Positions 25,141 to 33,138 of a stretch of DNA of 64,000 nucleotides are shown one piece after another; within the stretch, counting starts at the first letter, position 1, and each line of letters starts with the position of its first letter. Location of the stretch: contig DASSKK010000010.1 of the NCBI GenBank assembly GCA_035690495.1, forward strand, positions 32,740 through 96,739, in the 5' to 3' direction. Under the pieces are notes generated by a model. The model worked only from the letters and a program-made list of their open reading frames with translations, did not search any database and was not told the origin of the DNA. The position numbers and the translations under genes are program-made. The stretch is from DASSKK01 sp035690495 (GTDB taxonomy: Bacteria; Actinomycetota; Actinomycetes; Propionibacteriales; Nocardioidaceae).

Positions 25141-25349
25141 CAGGAGACCTCTTCGATGGAACATGCGCGCATGCGCGCCGGGTGGAGGCACCAGCCTACG
25201 GCGCACCCCGGCGGCATCGCTAACGAGAAGTCGGACGACCTCTCACGAGAGCGGGGCGACCGGGTTACCGACGGGTACGCGGTGGATTCCGTGCACCAGG
25301 TGAGTGCGATCAACCGCGTACCGGCCGGTAACCGGCCCGGGGGGTCTTT

Positions 25350-26846
25350 TCACGATGGCTCTTCGCGGCGGCGGACCCCCAGCACCGTCCACACCGTGAA
25401 CGCCAGCAGCACCGCGGCCGCCACCCCCAGTCCGATGTGCGGGACCAGCGGCAGCGCGATGCCGATGAAGCCGCCGGCCACCCACGACATCTGCAGCAAC
25501 GTCTCGGAGCGCGCGAACGCGGTGGCGCGACTCTGCTCGGACACCTCTCTTTGGATCATCGAATCCAGGCACAGCTTGCCGAACGACTGCGTGAAGCCGG
25601 CGACGAGTCCGAGCAGCACAGCGGTGGGCAGGGTGTAGACGATCGCGACGAACACCGTGACCGCCGCGTCGACCAGCAACGTGACGACCACGGTCGCCTC
25701 GGGCTTGACGTTGCGCAGCACGTTGCCCAGCCCGATGCCGATCGCGCTGCCCAGGCCGGCCGACCCGACGACCAGGGCCAGGAGCAGCGCCGGATTCTGC
25801 GCGAACCGCGGGAAGGGCTGGTCGCGCAGCAGGAACGCCATGAAGATCGTCAAGAACCCCGACATCAGCCGCAGTCCCGAGTTCGCCCGCAGCCCGATCA
25901 CCACGTGGTGCGGCAACCGGAGCCGGCGCCGTCGCGTCCCGTCGGCTCCGGGGAGTGCGGGAGGCGCCTCGCCGGTGGCGCTGTCCACGCGTGACGGCAG
26001 CAGGATCGCCACGATCGTGCCGCCGATGAAGACCAGGAAGGCGTAGCGCAGCCCCCACTCCGGCCCGAGCTGGGAGGCACCGACCGCCAGTGGCGCGGAG
26101 ATCGCCCCACCGGCCAGGCCGGACAGCGAGATCCGCGAGTTGGCCTTGACCAGGGTCAGCTGCTTCGGCAGGAGCCGGGGTACGGCGGCCGCACGCGTTA
26201 CGCCGTACGCCTTGGACGCGACCAGGCAGCCCAGCGCCGCAGGGAACAGCGCGAACGACCCCCGCGTGACGGCATCGGCCAGCACCCAGCACAGGAAGGC
26301 GCGGCTGGCCATCGTCGCGCCGATGGCCCAGCGTCGGCCCTGTCCGTAACGGTCCAGGAACGGCCCGATCAGCGGTGCCACCACCGCGAACGGCGCCATC
26401 GTCATCGCCAGGAACAGCGCGACCTGTCCGTGCGCCTGGTTGGTGGGCACTTGGAAGAACAGCGTGCCGGCCAGAGAGATCGCGATCGCCGCGTCGCCCG
26501 CGGAGTTGAACGCATGCAGCTCGATCAGCCGGAACAGGCCGCTGTCGCCGGCGCCCTCGGCGTGGGTGGCTCTGCGCGCCTGGCGCAGCGTGAATCCCGC
26601 AGCCCGGCCGGTCGCATTGCTGGCACGGCGCCCGCCCCGGAACGAGGCGATGCTGAACGCCCGGGCACCGCGCCCGGTGGCCGTGGCGGCGCGACCGACG
26701 CCGCGGGCGAAGGTTCGGGCGCGGCGGCCGCTGCTCGGCCGTGTGCCCTCGCGCGGCGGTGCGGTCCCCGGGGTCTCTCCCGCGTCGTCGGCGGGCGCGT
26801 CGTACCCGCTGTCGTCGTGCAGGGGGCGCTCCGCCATGGGGGCCAT
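25350..26846 (-). CDS. MFS transporter with basic N-terminal extension
   Basis: A 498-residue protein with a roughly 100-residue Arg/Ala/Gly-rich cytosolic N-terminus before the first span, then about twelve hydrophobic segments (AIAISLAGTLFFQVPT, VALFLAMTMAPFAVVAPLIGP, IVAILLP, VVIGLRANSGL). The A-like loop IGPFLDRYGQGRRWAIG after span 2 is the MFS signature region. Substrate is unknown. Two ATGs three codons apart are both possible. It faces DUF3027 divergently across 86 bp, so they share a promoter region, and lies upstream of the cold-shock gene on the same strand. Confidence 0.82.
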   Translation of the reverse strand: MAPMAERPLHDDSGYDAPADDAGETPGTAPPREGTRPSSGRRARTFARGVGRAATATGRGARAFSIASFRGGRRASNATGRAAGFTLRQARRATHAEGAGDSGLFRLIELHAFNSAGDAAIAISLAGTLFFQVPTNQAHGQVALFLAMTMAPFAVVAPLIGPFLDRYGQGRRWAIGATMASRAFLCWVLADAVTRGSFALFPAALGCLVASKAYGVTRAAAVPRLLPKQLTLVKANSRISLSGLAGGAISAPLAVGASQLGPEWGLRYAFLVFIGGTIVAILLPSRVDSATGEAPPALPGADGTRRRRLRLPHHVVIGLRANSGLRLMSGFLTIFMAFLLRDQPFPRFAQNPALLLALVVGSAGLGSAIGIGLGNVLRNVKPEATVVVTLLVDAAVTVFVAIVYTLPTAVLLGLVAGFTQSFGKLCLDSMIQREVSEQSRATAFARSETLLQMSWVAGGFIGIALPLVPHIGLGVAAAVLLAFTVWTVLGVRRREEPS

Positions 26847-26932
26847 TATTCCCGCCCGGATCGTGCCGACCCGTCACCAACCCCGGGCGCCTGGCCACCG
26901 AGCGGCCCGGTCACTCTGCAACAATCGTTCCC

Positions 26933-27712
26933 ATGGCGACTGCGACGAGGGCTGCGAAGACGGGAAGGGCCGACGCCGTGGGCGTCGGTGCGGCCGAGTC
27001 CGCGCGCGCCGCCCTGCTGGACAGCGTTCCGGCGTCGGATGTCGGCGAGCACCTCGGCCACGCGGCCGAGGGCGAGCGGCTGGTCACCCACTTCTTCGGG
27101 TGCACGAGGCCTGGCTACCACGGCTGGCGATGGGCGGTCACGGTGGCCCGGGCGCCGCGGATGAAGGACGTCACCGTCGACGAGATCGTGCTGCTCCCCG
27201 GCGAGGGGGCGATCGTCGCGCCCGCCTGGGTGCCGTGGCGCGAACGGATCAAGCCGGGCGATCTCAGTCCCGGGGACGTGCTGCCCACCGAGGACGACGA
27301 CCCGCGGCTCGTGCCGGGGTACACGGCAGGCGACGAGTTCGTCGACGCGGCCGCGATCAGGGAGGTCGCCGACGAGCTGGGCCTCGGCCGGCCCCGCGTG
27401 CTGTCGATGGAGGGCCGCGAGATGGCCGCACAGCGCTGGTACGACGGCAGCCACGGCCCCGACGCGCCGCTCGCGCAGTCCGCGCCGGCGCACTGCGTCA
27501 CGTGCGGCTTCCTGGTGCGCGTCGCCGGCCCGCTCTCCCAGGCGTTCGGGGTGTGCGCCAACGCGTTCGCCAACGACGACGGACGGGTGGTCTCCTACGA
27601 CCACGGCTGCGGCGCGCACTCGGAGGCGCAGCTGCGCAAGAAGAACCAGCCGGAGCCACTCCCGGAACCCGTGCTCGACACGCTGACCTGGGACGACCTC
27701 GACATCTTCTAG
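26933..27712 (+). CDS. DUF3027 family protein
   Basis: A 259-residue actinobacterial protein of unknown function. Recognisable family segments are THFFGCTRPGYHGWRWAVTVARAP, VLLPGEGAIVAPAWVPWRERI and a C-terminal zinc-like set CVTCGFLVRVAG, then FGVCANAFAND, then YDHGCGAHSE. The cysteines and His suggest a structural metal site. The ATG at 26933 follows an ACAATCG box by a few bases. It is convergent with the DUF2530 gene, with a long hairpin repeat between them. Role unknown; the family is conserved through Actinobacteria. Confidence 0.85.
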   Translation: MATATRAAKTGRADAVGVGAAESARAALLDSVPASDVGEHLGHAAEGERLVTHFFGCTRPGYHGWRWAVTVARAPRMKDVTVDEIVLLPGEGAIVAPAWVPWRERIKPGDLSPGDVLPTEDDDPRLVPGYTAGDEFVDAAAIREVADELGLGRPRVLSMEGREMAAQRWYDGSHGPDAPLAQSAPAHCVTCGFLVRVAGPLSQAFGVCANAFANDDGRVVSYDHGCGAHSEAQLRKKNQPEPLPEPVLDTLTWDDLDIF

Positions 27713-27822
27713 GCTGAGCGCCGCCTGGCGGGCACTCGGCGGCGTTCTCGTCGCTCGACGCACAACCCCGGTGCGCCTTCGCTCCTCGGCCTTGCCGAGC
27801 ACTCCGCCAGACGACGCTCAGC
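27713..27822. repeat. 110-nt dispersed hairpin element, copy 1 (between convergent genes)
   Basis: The ends GCTGAGCG and CGCTCAGC are exact complements and the arms continue as a near-perfect 19-bp stem (two positions would be G-U in RNA). It begins directly after the DUF3027 stop and ends 12 bp before the convergent DUF2530 stop. Bases 27738-27777 are identical, in inverse orientation, to 34220-34259. Likely to fold in both transcripts, so a bidirectional terminator or a mobile repeat. Confidence 0.85.
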
Positions 27823-27833
27823 GACGGCACTTG

Positions 27834-28127
27834 TCAGGGGAGGCTGCCGCGGCGCAGTCGGCGGTTGCGGCGTCGCCGGCAGTAGTCCCAGCCGATCACG
27901 CCGAGTCCGAACCCGGCCAGACAGGTCCACAGCCACCACAGGTGATGGGTGGCCTGCAGCCGGCCGTAGAAGGGCAGCAGCAGGATGAACGCAAGCAGCC
28001 ACAACCCCGTGCCGACCGCGACCGTGCGGGTGCCGTCGACGTCGAGCGGTGCCAGCCTCGGCACCACGTAGGTCTTGTGGCCGATCTCCGTGGTCTCGAC
28101 CGGCTCCTCGGACTGCTGCTCCTCCAC
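27834..28127 (-). CDS. DUF2530 family membrane protein
   Basis: A 97-residue protein. After a 35-residue acidic start (EEQQSEEPVETTEIGHKTYVVP) come two membrane spans (VAVGTGLWLLAFILLLPFYG and LWWLWTCLAGFGLGVIGWDY) and a strongly basic tail RRRRNRRLRRG. This is the complete DUF2530 layout found in Actinobacteria. Function is unknown. It lies 22 bp before the stop side of the epimerase gene's region on the same strand. Confidence 0.85.
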   Translation of the reverse strand: MEEQQSEEPVETTEIGHKTYVVPRLAPLDVDGTRTVAVGTGLWLLAFILLLPFYGRLQATHHLWWLWTCLAGFGLGVIGWDYCRRRRNRRLRRGSLP

Positions 28128-28149
28128 TCCTCGACCCTACCCGCGTGGC

Positions 28150-29145
28150 TCAGCCCGCCAGCAGACGGCGCTCGGTCTTCTCGTCGATGCCCAGCGCACC
28201 TGCGCGGCCGCCGGGCGCGGTGCCGGCGGCCGGATCGGTCCGGAGCCATGCCCACGTGTCTGCGACGGTCTCCTCGACCGGACGGCAGGTCAGCCCGGCA
28301 GCCAGCGCAGCGGACACGTCGGCTGCATGCAGCCCGGCGAGCTCTCCGTCCGGTGGCACCCAGATCGGCAGATCGGTCCACCCGGACAGTCCTGCGCTTC
28401 TGATCCGCTCGGGGGAGACCCAGACCAGCTCGGCGTCCGATCCGGTCAGCCGGACGCAGCACTCGAGCAGCTCGCCGATCGTGGTGTGACCGGTCTCGCT
28501 GACCACATTGAAGGCACCCGCGATCTGCTGTTCGGCGGCGTGCAGCATGAAGGCAGCGAGGTCGCGTGTGTCGACGTACTGCAGCGCACGGTCCCGCGGC
28601 CCGGGTGCCACTATGCGACCGCCGCGCGAGATCCTGCCCAGCCACCATGGCAGCCGTCCCACGTCCTCGTGCGGCCCGAGGATCAGTCCGGCGCGGGCCA
28701 GCAGGAAGCGCGCCGGGAAGGCGTCGGTCACCGCCAGCTCGGCTCCGCGTTTGGCCGCGGCGTAGTCGTCGGCGTCCTCCGACCCGGGGTCCGCGTCGAC
28801 CACCGGCGCACTCTCGTCGGCGCCGATCGGGATCGGCCACCGGTAGACCGACCGGCTCGAGACGTAGCCGTAGTGACCGACGCGGCCGGCAAGCAGACGC
28901 GCCGACTCGGCGACTGTGCGAGGCTCGCCGGACCAGGTGTCCAGCACGGCGTCCCACTCCCGCTCACCCAGAGCTGCGGTCATCTGAGCGCGATCGCGCC
29001 GGTCCGCGGACAACGCGGTCACGTCCCCGGGCGGCGAGCCACTGACGCCGCGCGTGAGTGCGGTCACGTCATGCCCGCGTTGCAGGGCCGCCTCCACGAG
29101 ATGACGTCCCACGAAGCGGGTGCCGCCGAGCACCAGAAATCTCAT
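28150..29145 (-). CDS. NAD-dependent epimerase/reductase (extended SDR)
   Basis: A 331-residue Rossmann protein. The cofactor loop is FLVLGGTRFVGRHLVEAALQ at the N-terminus. A YGYVSSRSVY segment and DDYAAAKRGAE (Tyr-x-x-x-Lys-like, with Tyr and Lys preserved) mark the SDR active site. The C-terminal half (LQYVDTRDLAAFMLHAAE, FNVVSETGHTTIGELLE) is typical of nucleoside-diphosphate-sugar epimerases and isoflavone-reductase-like SDRs in Actinobacteria. The substrate is unknown. ATG at 29145 is preferred because the cofactor loop starts there; a start six codons upstream is possible. It is divergent from the marR gene. Confidence 0.82.
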   Translation of the reverse strand: MRFLVLGGTRFVGRHLVEAALQRGHDVTALTRGVSGSPPGDVTALSADRRDRAQMTAALGEREWDAVLDTWSGEPRTVAESARLLAGRVGHYGYVSSRSVYRWPIPIGADESAPVVDADPGSEDADDYAAAKRGAELAVTDAFPARFLLARAGLILGPHEDVGRLPWWLGRISRGGRIVAPGPRDRALQYVDTRDLAAFMLHAAEQQIAGAFNVVSETGHTTIGELLECCVRLTGSDAELVWVSPERIRSAGLSGWTDLPIWVPPDGELAGLHAADVSAALAAGLTCRPVEETVADTWAWLRTDPAAGTAPGGRAGALGIDEKTERRLLAG

Positions 29146-29201
29146 CCGCTCAGGATCCTTCAACCCGAGGCCCGACTCAACACGAGTTGCCCGAAAGTGG
29201 A

Positions 29202-29235
29202 ATGCTTAGCAAGGTTAATGAGTTAGGCTAAGCAT
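29202..29235 (+). promoter_or_regulatory. inverted-repeat operator at the marR start
   Basis: ATGCTTAGC (29202-29210) and GCTAAGCAT (29227-29235) are exact complements, 16 nt apart, and the right arm ends at the marR ATG. The AT-rich centre (AAGGTTAATGAGTTAG) stands out in GC-rich DNA. The position suits autorepression by the MarR protein and control of the downstream efflux pump. Confidence 0.7.
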
Positions 29236-29688
29236 ATGGGTTCTTCGATCGCGCAGATCGCGCGCAGCGACACCGGACTGGCGTCAGCGCTGCGCATCTC
29301 TGTGGCTCGGCTGAACAGGCGGTTGCGTGCGGAGCGCGACCCCGACAACGACCTGCTCAGCGTCGGCCAGCTGTCCGTGCTGGGGGCGCTGTTCCGCAAC
29401 GGGGAGTGCTCCGTCGGCGAGCTGGCCGCGCTCGAGCGGGTGTCGCCTCCGTCGATGACCCGCACCGTCAACTGCCTCGTCGAGGGCGGGTACGTCGCCC
29501 GCCGTCCCCATGACACCGACGGCCGCCAGGTCGTGGTGGCCCTCGCGGAGAAGGGCGAGCGGATCCTCGCCGCCGACCGCCGCCGCCGAGACGTCTGGCT
29601 GGCGCAGCGGCTGCGGGAGCTGAGCCCCGACGAACGCTCCGTGCTGCGTTCCGCGGCACCGATCCTGGAAAGGCTGGCACACGCTTGA
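29236..29688 (+). CDS. MarR-family transcriptional regulator
   Basis: A 150-residue protein with the MarR winged helix: LLSVGQLSVLGALFRNGECSVGELAALERVSPPSMTRTVNCL, then the wing GGYVARRPHDTDGRQVVVALAEKG. MarR dimers bind inverted repeats and release on binding small phenolic or drug ligands. The perfect 9-bp repeat at its start is the likely operator. Its TGA overlaps the TTG start of the MFS transporter, so the pair is a self-regulated efflux operon, a common arrangement. Confidence 0.9.
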   Translation: MGSSIAQIARSDTGLASALRISVARLNRRLRAERDPDNDLLSVGQLSVLGALFRNGECSVGELAALERVSPPSMTRTVNCLVEGGYVARRPHDTDGRQVVVALAEKGERILAADRRRRDVWLAQRLRELSPDERSVLRSAAPILERLAHA

Positions 29689-31040
29689 CGTCCACGAAGC
29701 CACTCGCTTCGCTCGCTCTACCACGGGGATTCCGGCTCACCACCGGGAAGAGCTCCACGTTCCGTGCGCTGTCGAACCGCAACTACCGCCTGTACGCCAC
29801 CGGTGGCGTCGTCTCCAACGTCGGCACCTGGATGCAACGCATCGCCCAGGACTGGCTCGTCCTCCAGCTCACCGGCATCAACGGCACCGCCCTCGGCATC
29901 ACCACCGGGCTGCAGTTCCTGCCGATCCTGCTGGTCTCGCCGTACGCCGGCCTGATCGCCGACCGCTTCCCGAAGCGGCGACTGCTGCAGGTCACCCAGC
30001 TGTCGATGGCACTGCCTGCGCTGGCGCTGGGGCTGCTCGCGATCTCCGGACACGCCCAGCTGTGGCAGGTCTACCTCATTGCGTTGGTCTTCGGCACGGC
30101 TCGCGCCTTCGACGTACCCGCGCGGCAGGCCTTCGTCCCGGAGATGGTCGGCTCTGACGACCTGCCCAACGCCGTCGGGCTGAACTCAGCGTCGTTCAAC
30201 ATGGCGCGGATCATCGGCCCCGCACTGGCGGGTGGGCTCATCGCGCTGCTTGGGTCGGGCGTGACCGCAACCGGCTGGGTGATCCTGATCAACGCGATCA
30301 GCTATAGCGCGGTGATCTACGCGCTGCAGCGGATGCGGCAGGAGGATCTGGAGTCCCCGGAGCGGGTCGCCCGCGCCCGGGGCATGGTGCGCGAGGGCAT
30401 CAGCTACGTCCGCGGACGGCTGGACCTGATGCTGATCCTGTCGGTCATCTTCTGCGCGGGCACGTTCGGCTTCAACTTCCAGATGACCTCGGCCCTGATG
30501 GCGACCAGCGTCTACCACAAGGGCGCCGGGGAGTACGGCCTGCTCGGCACCACGATGGCGGTCGGCTCGTTGGCGGGGGCGCTGTTGGCGGCCCGCCGGC
30601 GCGGACGCCCGCGGCACCGGGTGGTGATCGTGGCCGCGGTCGCGTTCGGCCTCGCCGAGGTGGTCGCCGGGATGATGCCGTCCTACCTCGCCTTCGCGCT
30701 GTTCGTTCCCCTGATCGGGATCACCGCGTTGACTCTGTCGACCGCGGCGAACTCCACCGTGCAGCTGTCGGTGTCGCCGATGATGCGCGGCCGGGTGATG
30801 GCGTTGTACATGACGATCTTCATGGGCGGCACACCGCTCGGCGCGCCGATCATCGGCTGGGTCGGCCAGACCTTCGGCGCCCGCTGGACGCTGATCGGCG
30901 GCGGGGCGCTGACGGTGCTCGGCACGCTGCTCGCGGTCCTGGTGTTCAGCAGGGCGAAGGGCATGATCGGGCCCGGTGCGGCACCGTTGCGGATCCGGCG
31001 GCGCCCCGAGGAGCAGCTGAGCTCGGGCCACGCGGCGTGA
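29685..31040 (+). CDS. MFS efflux transporter (EntS/TetA-like)
   Basis: A 451-residue protein with twelve hydrophobic segments. It has the DHA3-type features FRALSNRNYRLYATGGVVSNVGTWMQRIAQDWLVLQLT at the first span (given here only as landmarks), a loop IADRFPKRRLLQ after span 2, and FDVPARQAFVPEMVG. Members export drugs or siderophores. It starts at a TTG overlapping the marR stop by 4 bp (TTGA), which argues that its job is tied to the ligand sensed by that regulator. The substrate is not predictable. Confidence 0.88.
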   Translation: MTSTKPLASLALPRGFRLTTGKSSTFRALSNRNYRLYATGGVVSNVGTWMQRIAQDWLVLQLTGINGTALGITTGLQFLPILLVSPYAGLIADRFPKRRLLQVTQLSMALPALALGLLAISGHAQLWQVYLIALVFGTARAFDVPARQAFVPEMVGSDDLPNAVGLNSASFNMARIIGPALAGGLIALLGSGVTATGWVILINAISYSAVIYALQRMRQEDLESPERVARARGMVREGISYVRGRLDLMLILSVIFCAGTFGFNFQMTSALMATSVYHKGAGEYGLLGTTMAVGSLAGALLAARRRGRPRHRVVIVAAVAFGLAEVVAGMMPSYLAFALFVPLIGITALTLSTAANSTVQLSVSPMMRGRVMALYMTIFMGGTPLGAPIIGWVGQTFGARWTLIGGGALTVLGTLLAVLVFSRAKGMIGPGAAPLRIRRRPEEQLSSGHAA

Positions 31041-31061
31041 CCCTCCCGCCTCTCGGCGTGG

Positions 31062-31658
31062 TCAGACCGGAGAGGTGAACCAGGGTGCGCGCAGGTCCAG
31101 GTAGCTCACGTCCCGCATTGCTGCTTCGATCCGGTCGCGCACGTCGGCGGGCATGTCCAACTGCTGCTCGGAGGCCCGCGCCGACTCTTCCGAGGTGAAC
31201 GACACCGTCTGGAAGAACGACCCGTCCGCGTCGATGCCGAGGGTGGCTCCGATGATCTCCGGACGCATCCGGTGCAAGTCGCCGGTGTCGGTCATCAGCC
31301 CCTCGAGCTGGGCACGATCGCCGACCCGGCCGCGGACCACCTGGACGAAGCCGGCCGAGTCGGAGCCGCCGTCGAACATGGTCATCGCCTCGTCGCAGTC
31401 GTGGAACCGCGCCGGCTCGTCCATCAGCTTGGCCATCTGCATGGCCCACTCGCCCTGCTCCGCGCGCCCCGAGTTCGCCGTGGCTGCCTCGCGCGACTCG
31501 AATCTGACCACGCCGACGAACCTGTCGTCCTCGGTGAACCCGAAGGTTCCGCCCAGCCAGCCCCGAGCGCCTGGAGACAGCTCCTCGACCCACCGTCGGC
31601 TCAACGCACGCACCTCGTCCTGACGGGTGCTCTTGGATTCGATCACCTGGATGAACAC
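31062..31658 (-). CDS. uncharacterised protein, probable dimeric alpha/beta barrel
   Basis: A 198-residue protein starting at GTG (VFIQVIESKSTRQDEVRAL). It is built of two similar halves, each beginning with a strand followed by an acidic helix (VFIQVIESKS and GFVQVVRGRVGDRAQLEGL), as in antibiotic-biosynthesis-monooxygenase-like proteins. Halves also share a VVRFESREAA / TVSFTSEESARASE element. No heme or catalytic residue can be named. It is convergent with the MFS gene 21 bp away. Confidence 0.55.
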   Translation of the reverse strand: MFIQVIESKSTRQDEVRALSRRWVEELSPGARGWLGGTFGFTEDDRFVGVVRFESREAATANSGRAEQGEWAMQMAKLMDEPARFHDCDEAMTMFDGGSDSAGFVQVVRGRVGDRAQLEGLMTDTGDLHRMRPEIIGATLGIDADGSFFQTVSFTSEESARASEQQLDMPADVRDRIEAAMRDVSYLDLRAPWFTSPV

Positions 31659-31825
31659 GCCTGGCCTCCAATGCCTCCGCCGCCTCGTGGCGGCGCTCCG
31701 GTGCCTTGCGGGGAACGGTAGGCCCGAGACGACCTCTCGTCCACGGGGCAAGTCCGTCAGGTCCGACATGGGCCCCGCCGAACTGGATTCGTGTCCCTTG
31801 CCCGGGCGCTCGCTAGCCTCGTCTC

Positions 31826-31921
31826 GTGAATCCCCGCTACCGCCGGCTCGTGATCCCGGGCGCGCTCGTGGTGCTGATCGTGATCGTCGTGGTGGCCTCG
31901 ATCGTGAGGGGCCTCGGATGA
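31826..31921 (+). CDS. 31-residue single-span membrane peptide, coupled to the methyltransferase gene
   Basis: GTG at 31826 lies 6 nt after a TAGCCT box. The peptide has a basic head (VNPRYRRL), a roughly 20-residue Val/Ile/Leu span and a short basic tail (VRGLG). Its TGA overlaps the ATG of the methyltransferase (ATGA), so translation is coupled. Too short for usual gene finders. Codons after the start are strongly GC3 biased. I do not recognise a family. Confidence 0.6.
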   Translation: MNPRYRRLVIPGALVVLIVIVVVASIVRGLG

Positions 31922-33138
31922 GCGAGCCGCTGCTGCGTGCCCTGAGCCGGCTGCGTGCGCTGATCCTGGACGAGGCCGTGCTGATCCGCGCGGTCGGGTC
32001 CGGGCGGCGGCGCGGCGAGACACCGCGCTGGCGACGGGTGGAGATCCGGTACGTCGACCTCAAGGCCGGCCGGTACCTGCAGGTCACGGCGTACGACCAG
32101 ACGAAGGCGCACACGTCCAACCACGCCGGCCCGGAGGCGACCCGCGCTCTCGACGACCTGCTCGACGAGCCGTTCGGCAACTGGCACGTGTGGACGACCA
32201 CGGAGGAGCACCAGCTGCGGGTGACCAAGAGGGGCGAGGCGATGGTGCACGTCTCGCCGGCGGTCTCGAGGCTCCCTTCGGGGGCACACGACCGGGCCAA
32301 GCCGCGGATGCTGGCCGAGGACGCGCCGGTCCTGCGGGTCCTGGGAATCAGTGACTCGCACGGCCGGGTCAAGCCGAGCCGGCAGTCGAAGTACCGCCAG
32401 GTCGACGAGTTCCTGCGCAGCATCGACGCCGTCGTGGTCGACGCGATCGACTCGGGCCGACTGCCGCAGCCCACCGCGGAGCGGCCCCTGGGGATCGTGG
32501 ACCTCGGCTGCGGCAACGCCTACCTCACGTTCGCCGCGCACGCCTTCCTCACCGGGACACGGGATCTGCCCGTGCGGCTGCTCGGCGTGGACCGGCAGGG
32601 CGAACTGGTCGAACGCAACAACGAGCGCGCGGCCGAGCTGGGGGCCGGCGAGTCGCTGAGGTTCCGGCAGGGCACGATCGACGACGTCGACGTCGCGGCA
32701 CTCGGCGGGCCACCCGACGTCGTGCTCGCCCTGCACGCCTGCGACACCGCCACCGACGATGCACTCGCCCGGGCGGTGAGGTGGCGGGCGCCCCTGGTGC
32801 TGGCCGCGCCGTGCTGCCACCACGACGTCGCGTCCCAGCTGCGCAGGGCGCCGACCCCGGCGCCGTACGCCCTGCTCACCCGGCACGGCATCCTGCGCGA
32901 ACGCTTCGCGGACACCCTGACCGACGCGATGCGGGCCAGCGTCCTGCGGCTGTCGGGCTACCAGGTCGAGGTGATCGACTTCGTGGACAGCAAGCACACG
33001 CCCCGGAACACGCTGCTGCGGGCGGTCCGCACCGGTGCGGCCGCGCCGGACTCCGCCCGCCAGGACCTGGCGGACCTGACTACCACGTGGGGGGTCCGAC
33101 CACGGCTCGCGGACCTGCTCGGCGACGGCGCTCGGTGA
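31918..33138 (+). CDS. SAM-dependent methyltransferase (Methyltransf_32-type)
   Basis: A 406-residue protein. The C-terminal half is a Rossmann methyltransferase with motif I IVDLGCGNAYLTF, an acidic loop LLGVDRQGELVERNN, and APCCHHDVASQL, the CCHH motif characteristic of PF13679-type enzymes related to RNA methyltransferases. The N-terminal half (VEIRYVDLKAGRYLQVTAYDQTKAHTSN) is conserved with the family and includes a KYRQVDEFL link. The likely substrate is RNA, by family; not shown here. The gene is coupled to the 31-residue peptide upstream and the secreted protein downstream (GTGA overlap). Confidence 0.85.
   Translation: MSEPLLRALSRLRALILDEAVLIRAVGSGRRRGETPRWRRVEIRYVDLKAGRYLQVTAYDQTKAHTSNHAGPEATRALDDLLDEPFGNWHVWTTTEEHQLRVTKRGEAMVHVSPAVSRLPSGAHDRAKPRMLAEDAPVLRVLGISDSHGRVKPSRQSKYRQVDEFLRSIDAVVVDAIDSGRLPQPTAERPLGIVDLGCGNAYLTFAAHAFLTGTRDLPVRLLGVDRQGELVERNNERAAELGAGESLRFRQGTIDDVDVAALGGPPDVVLALHACDTATDDALARAVRWRAPLVLAAPCCHHDVASQLRRAPTPAPYALLTRHGILRERFADTLTDAMRASVLRLSGYQVEVIDFVDSKHTPRNTLLRAVRTGAAAPDSARQDLADLTTTWGVRPRLADLLGDGAR

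Noticed and set aside
27709..28002. Minus-strand open frame running through the hairpin element
   Set aside because: Its similarity to a frame at 34.2 kb comes from the repeat itself, not from a protein family.
29216..29235. IdeR box at the marR promoter
   Set aside because: TTAGGCTAA matches the centre of the consensus, but both outer parts fail; the sequence is better explained as one arm of the MarR inverted repeat.
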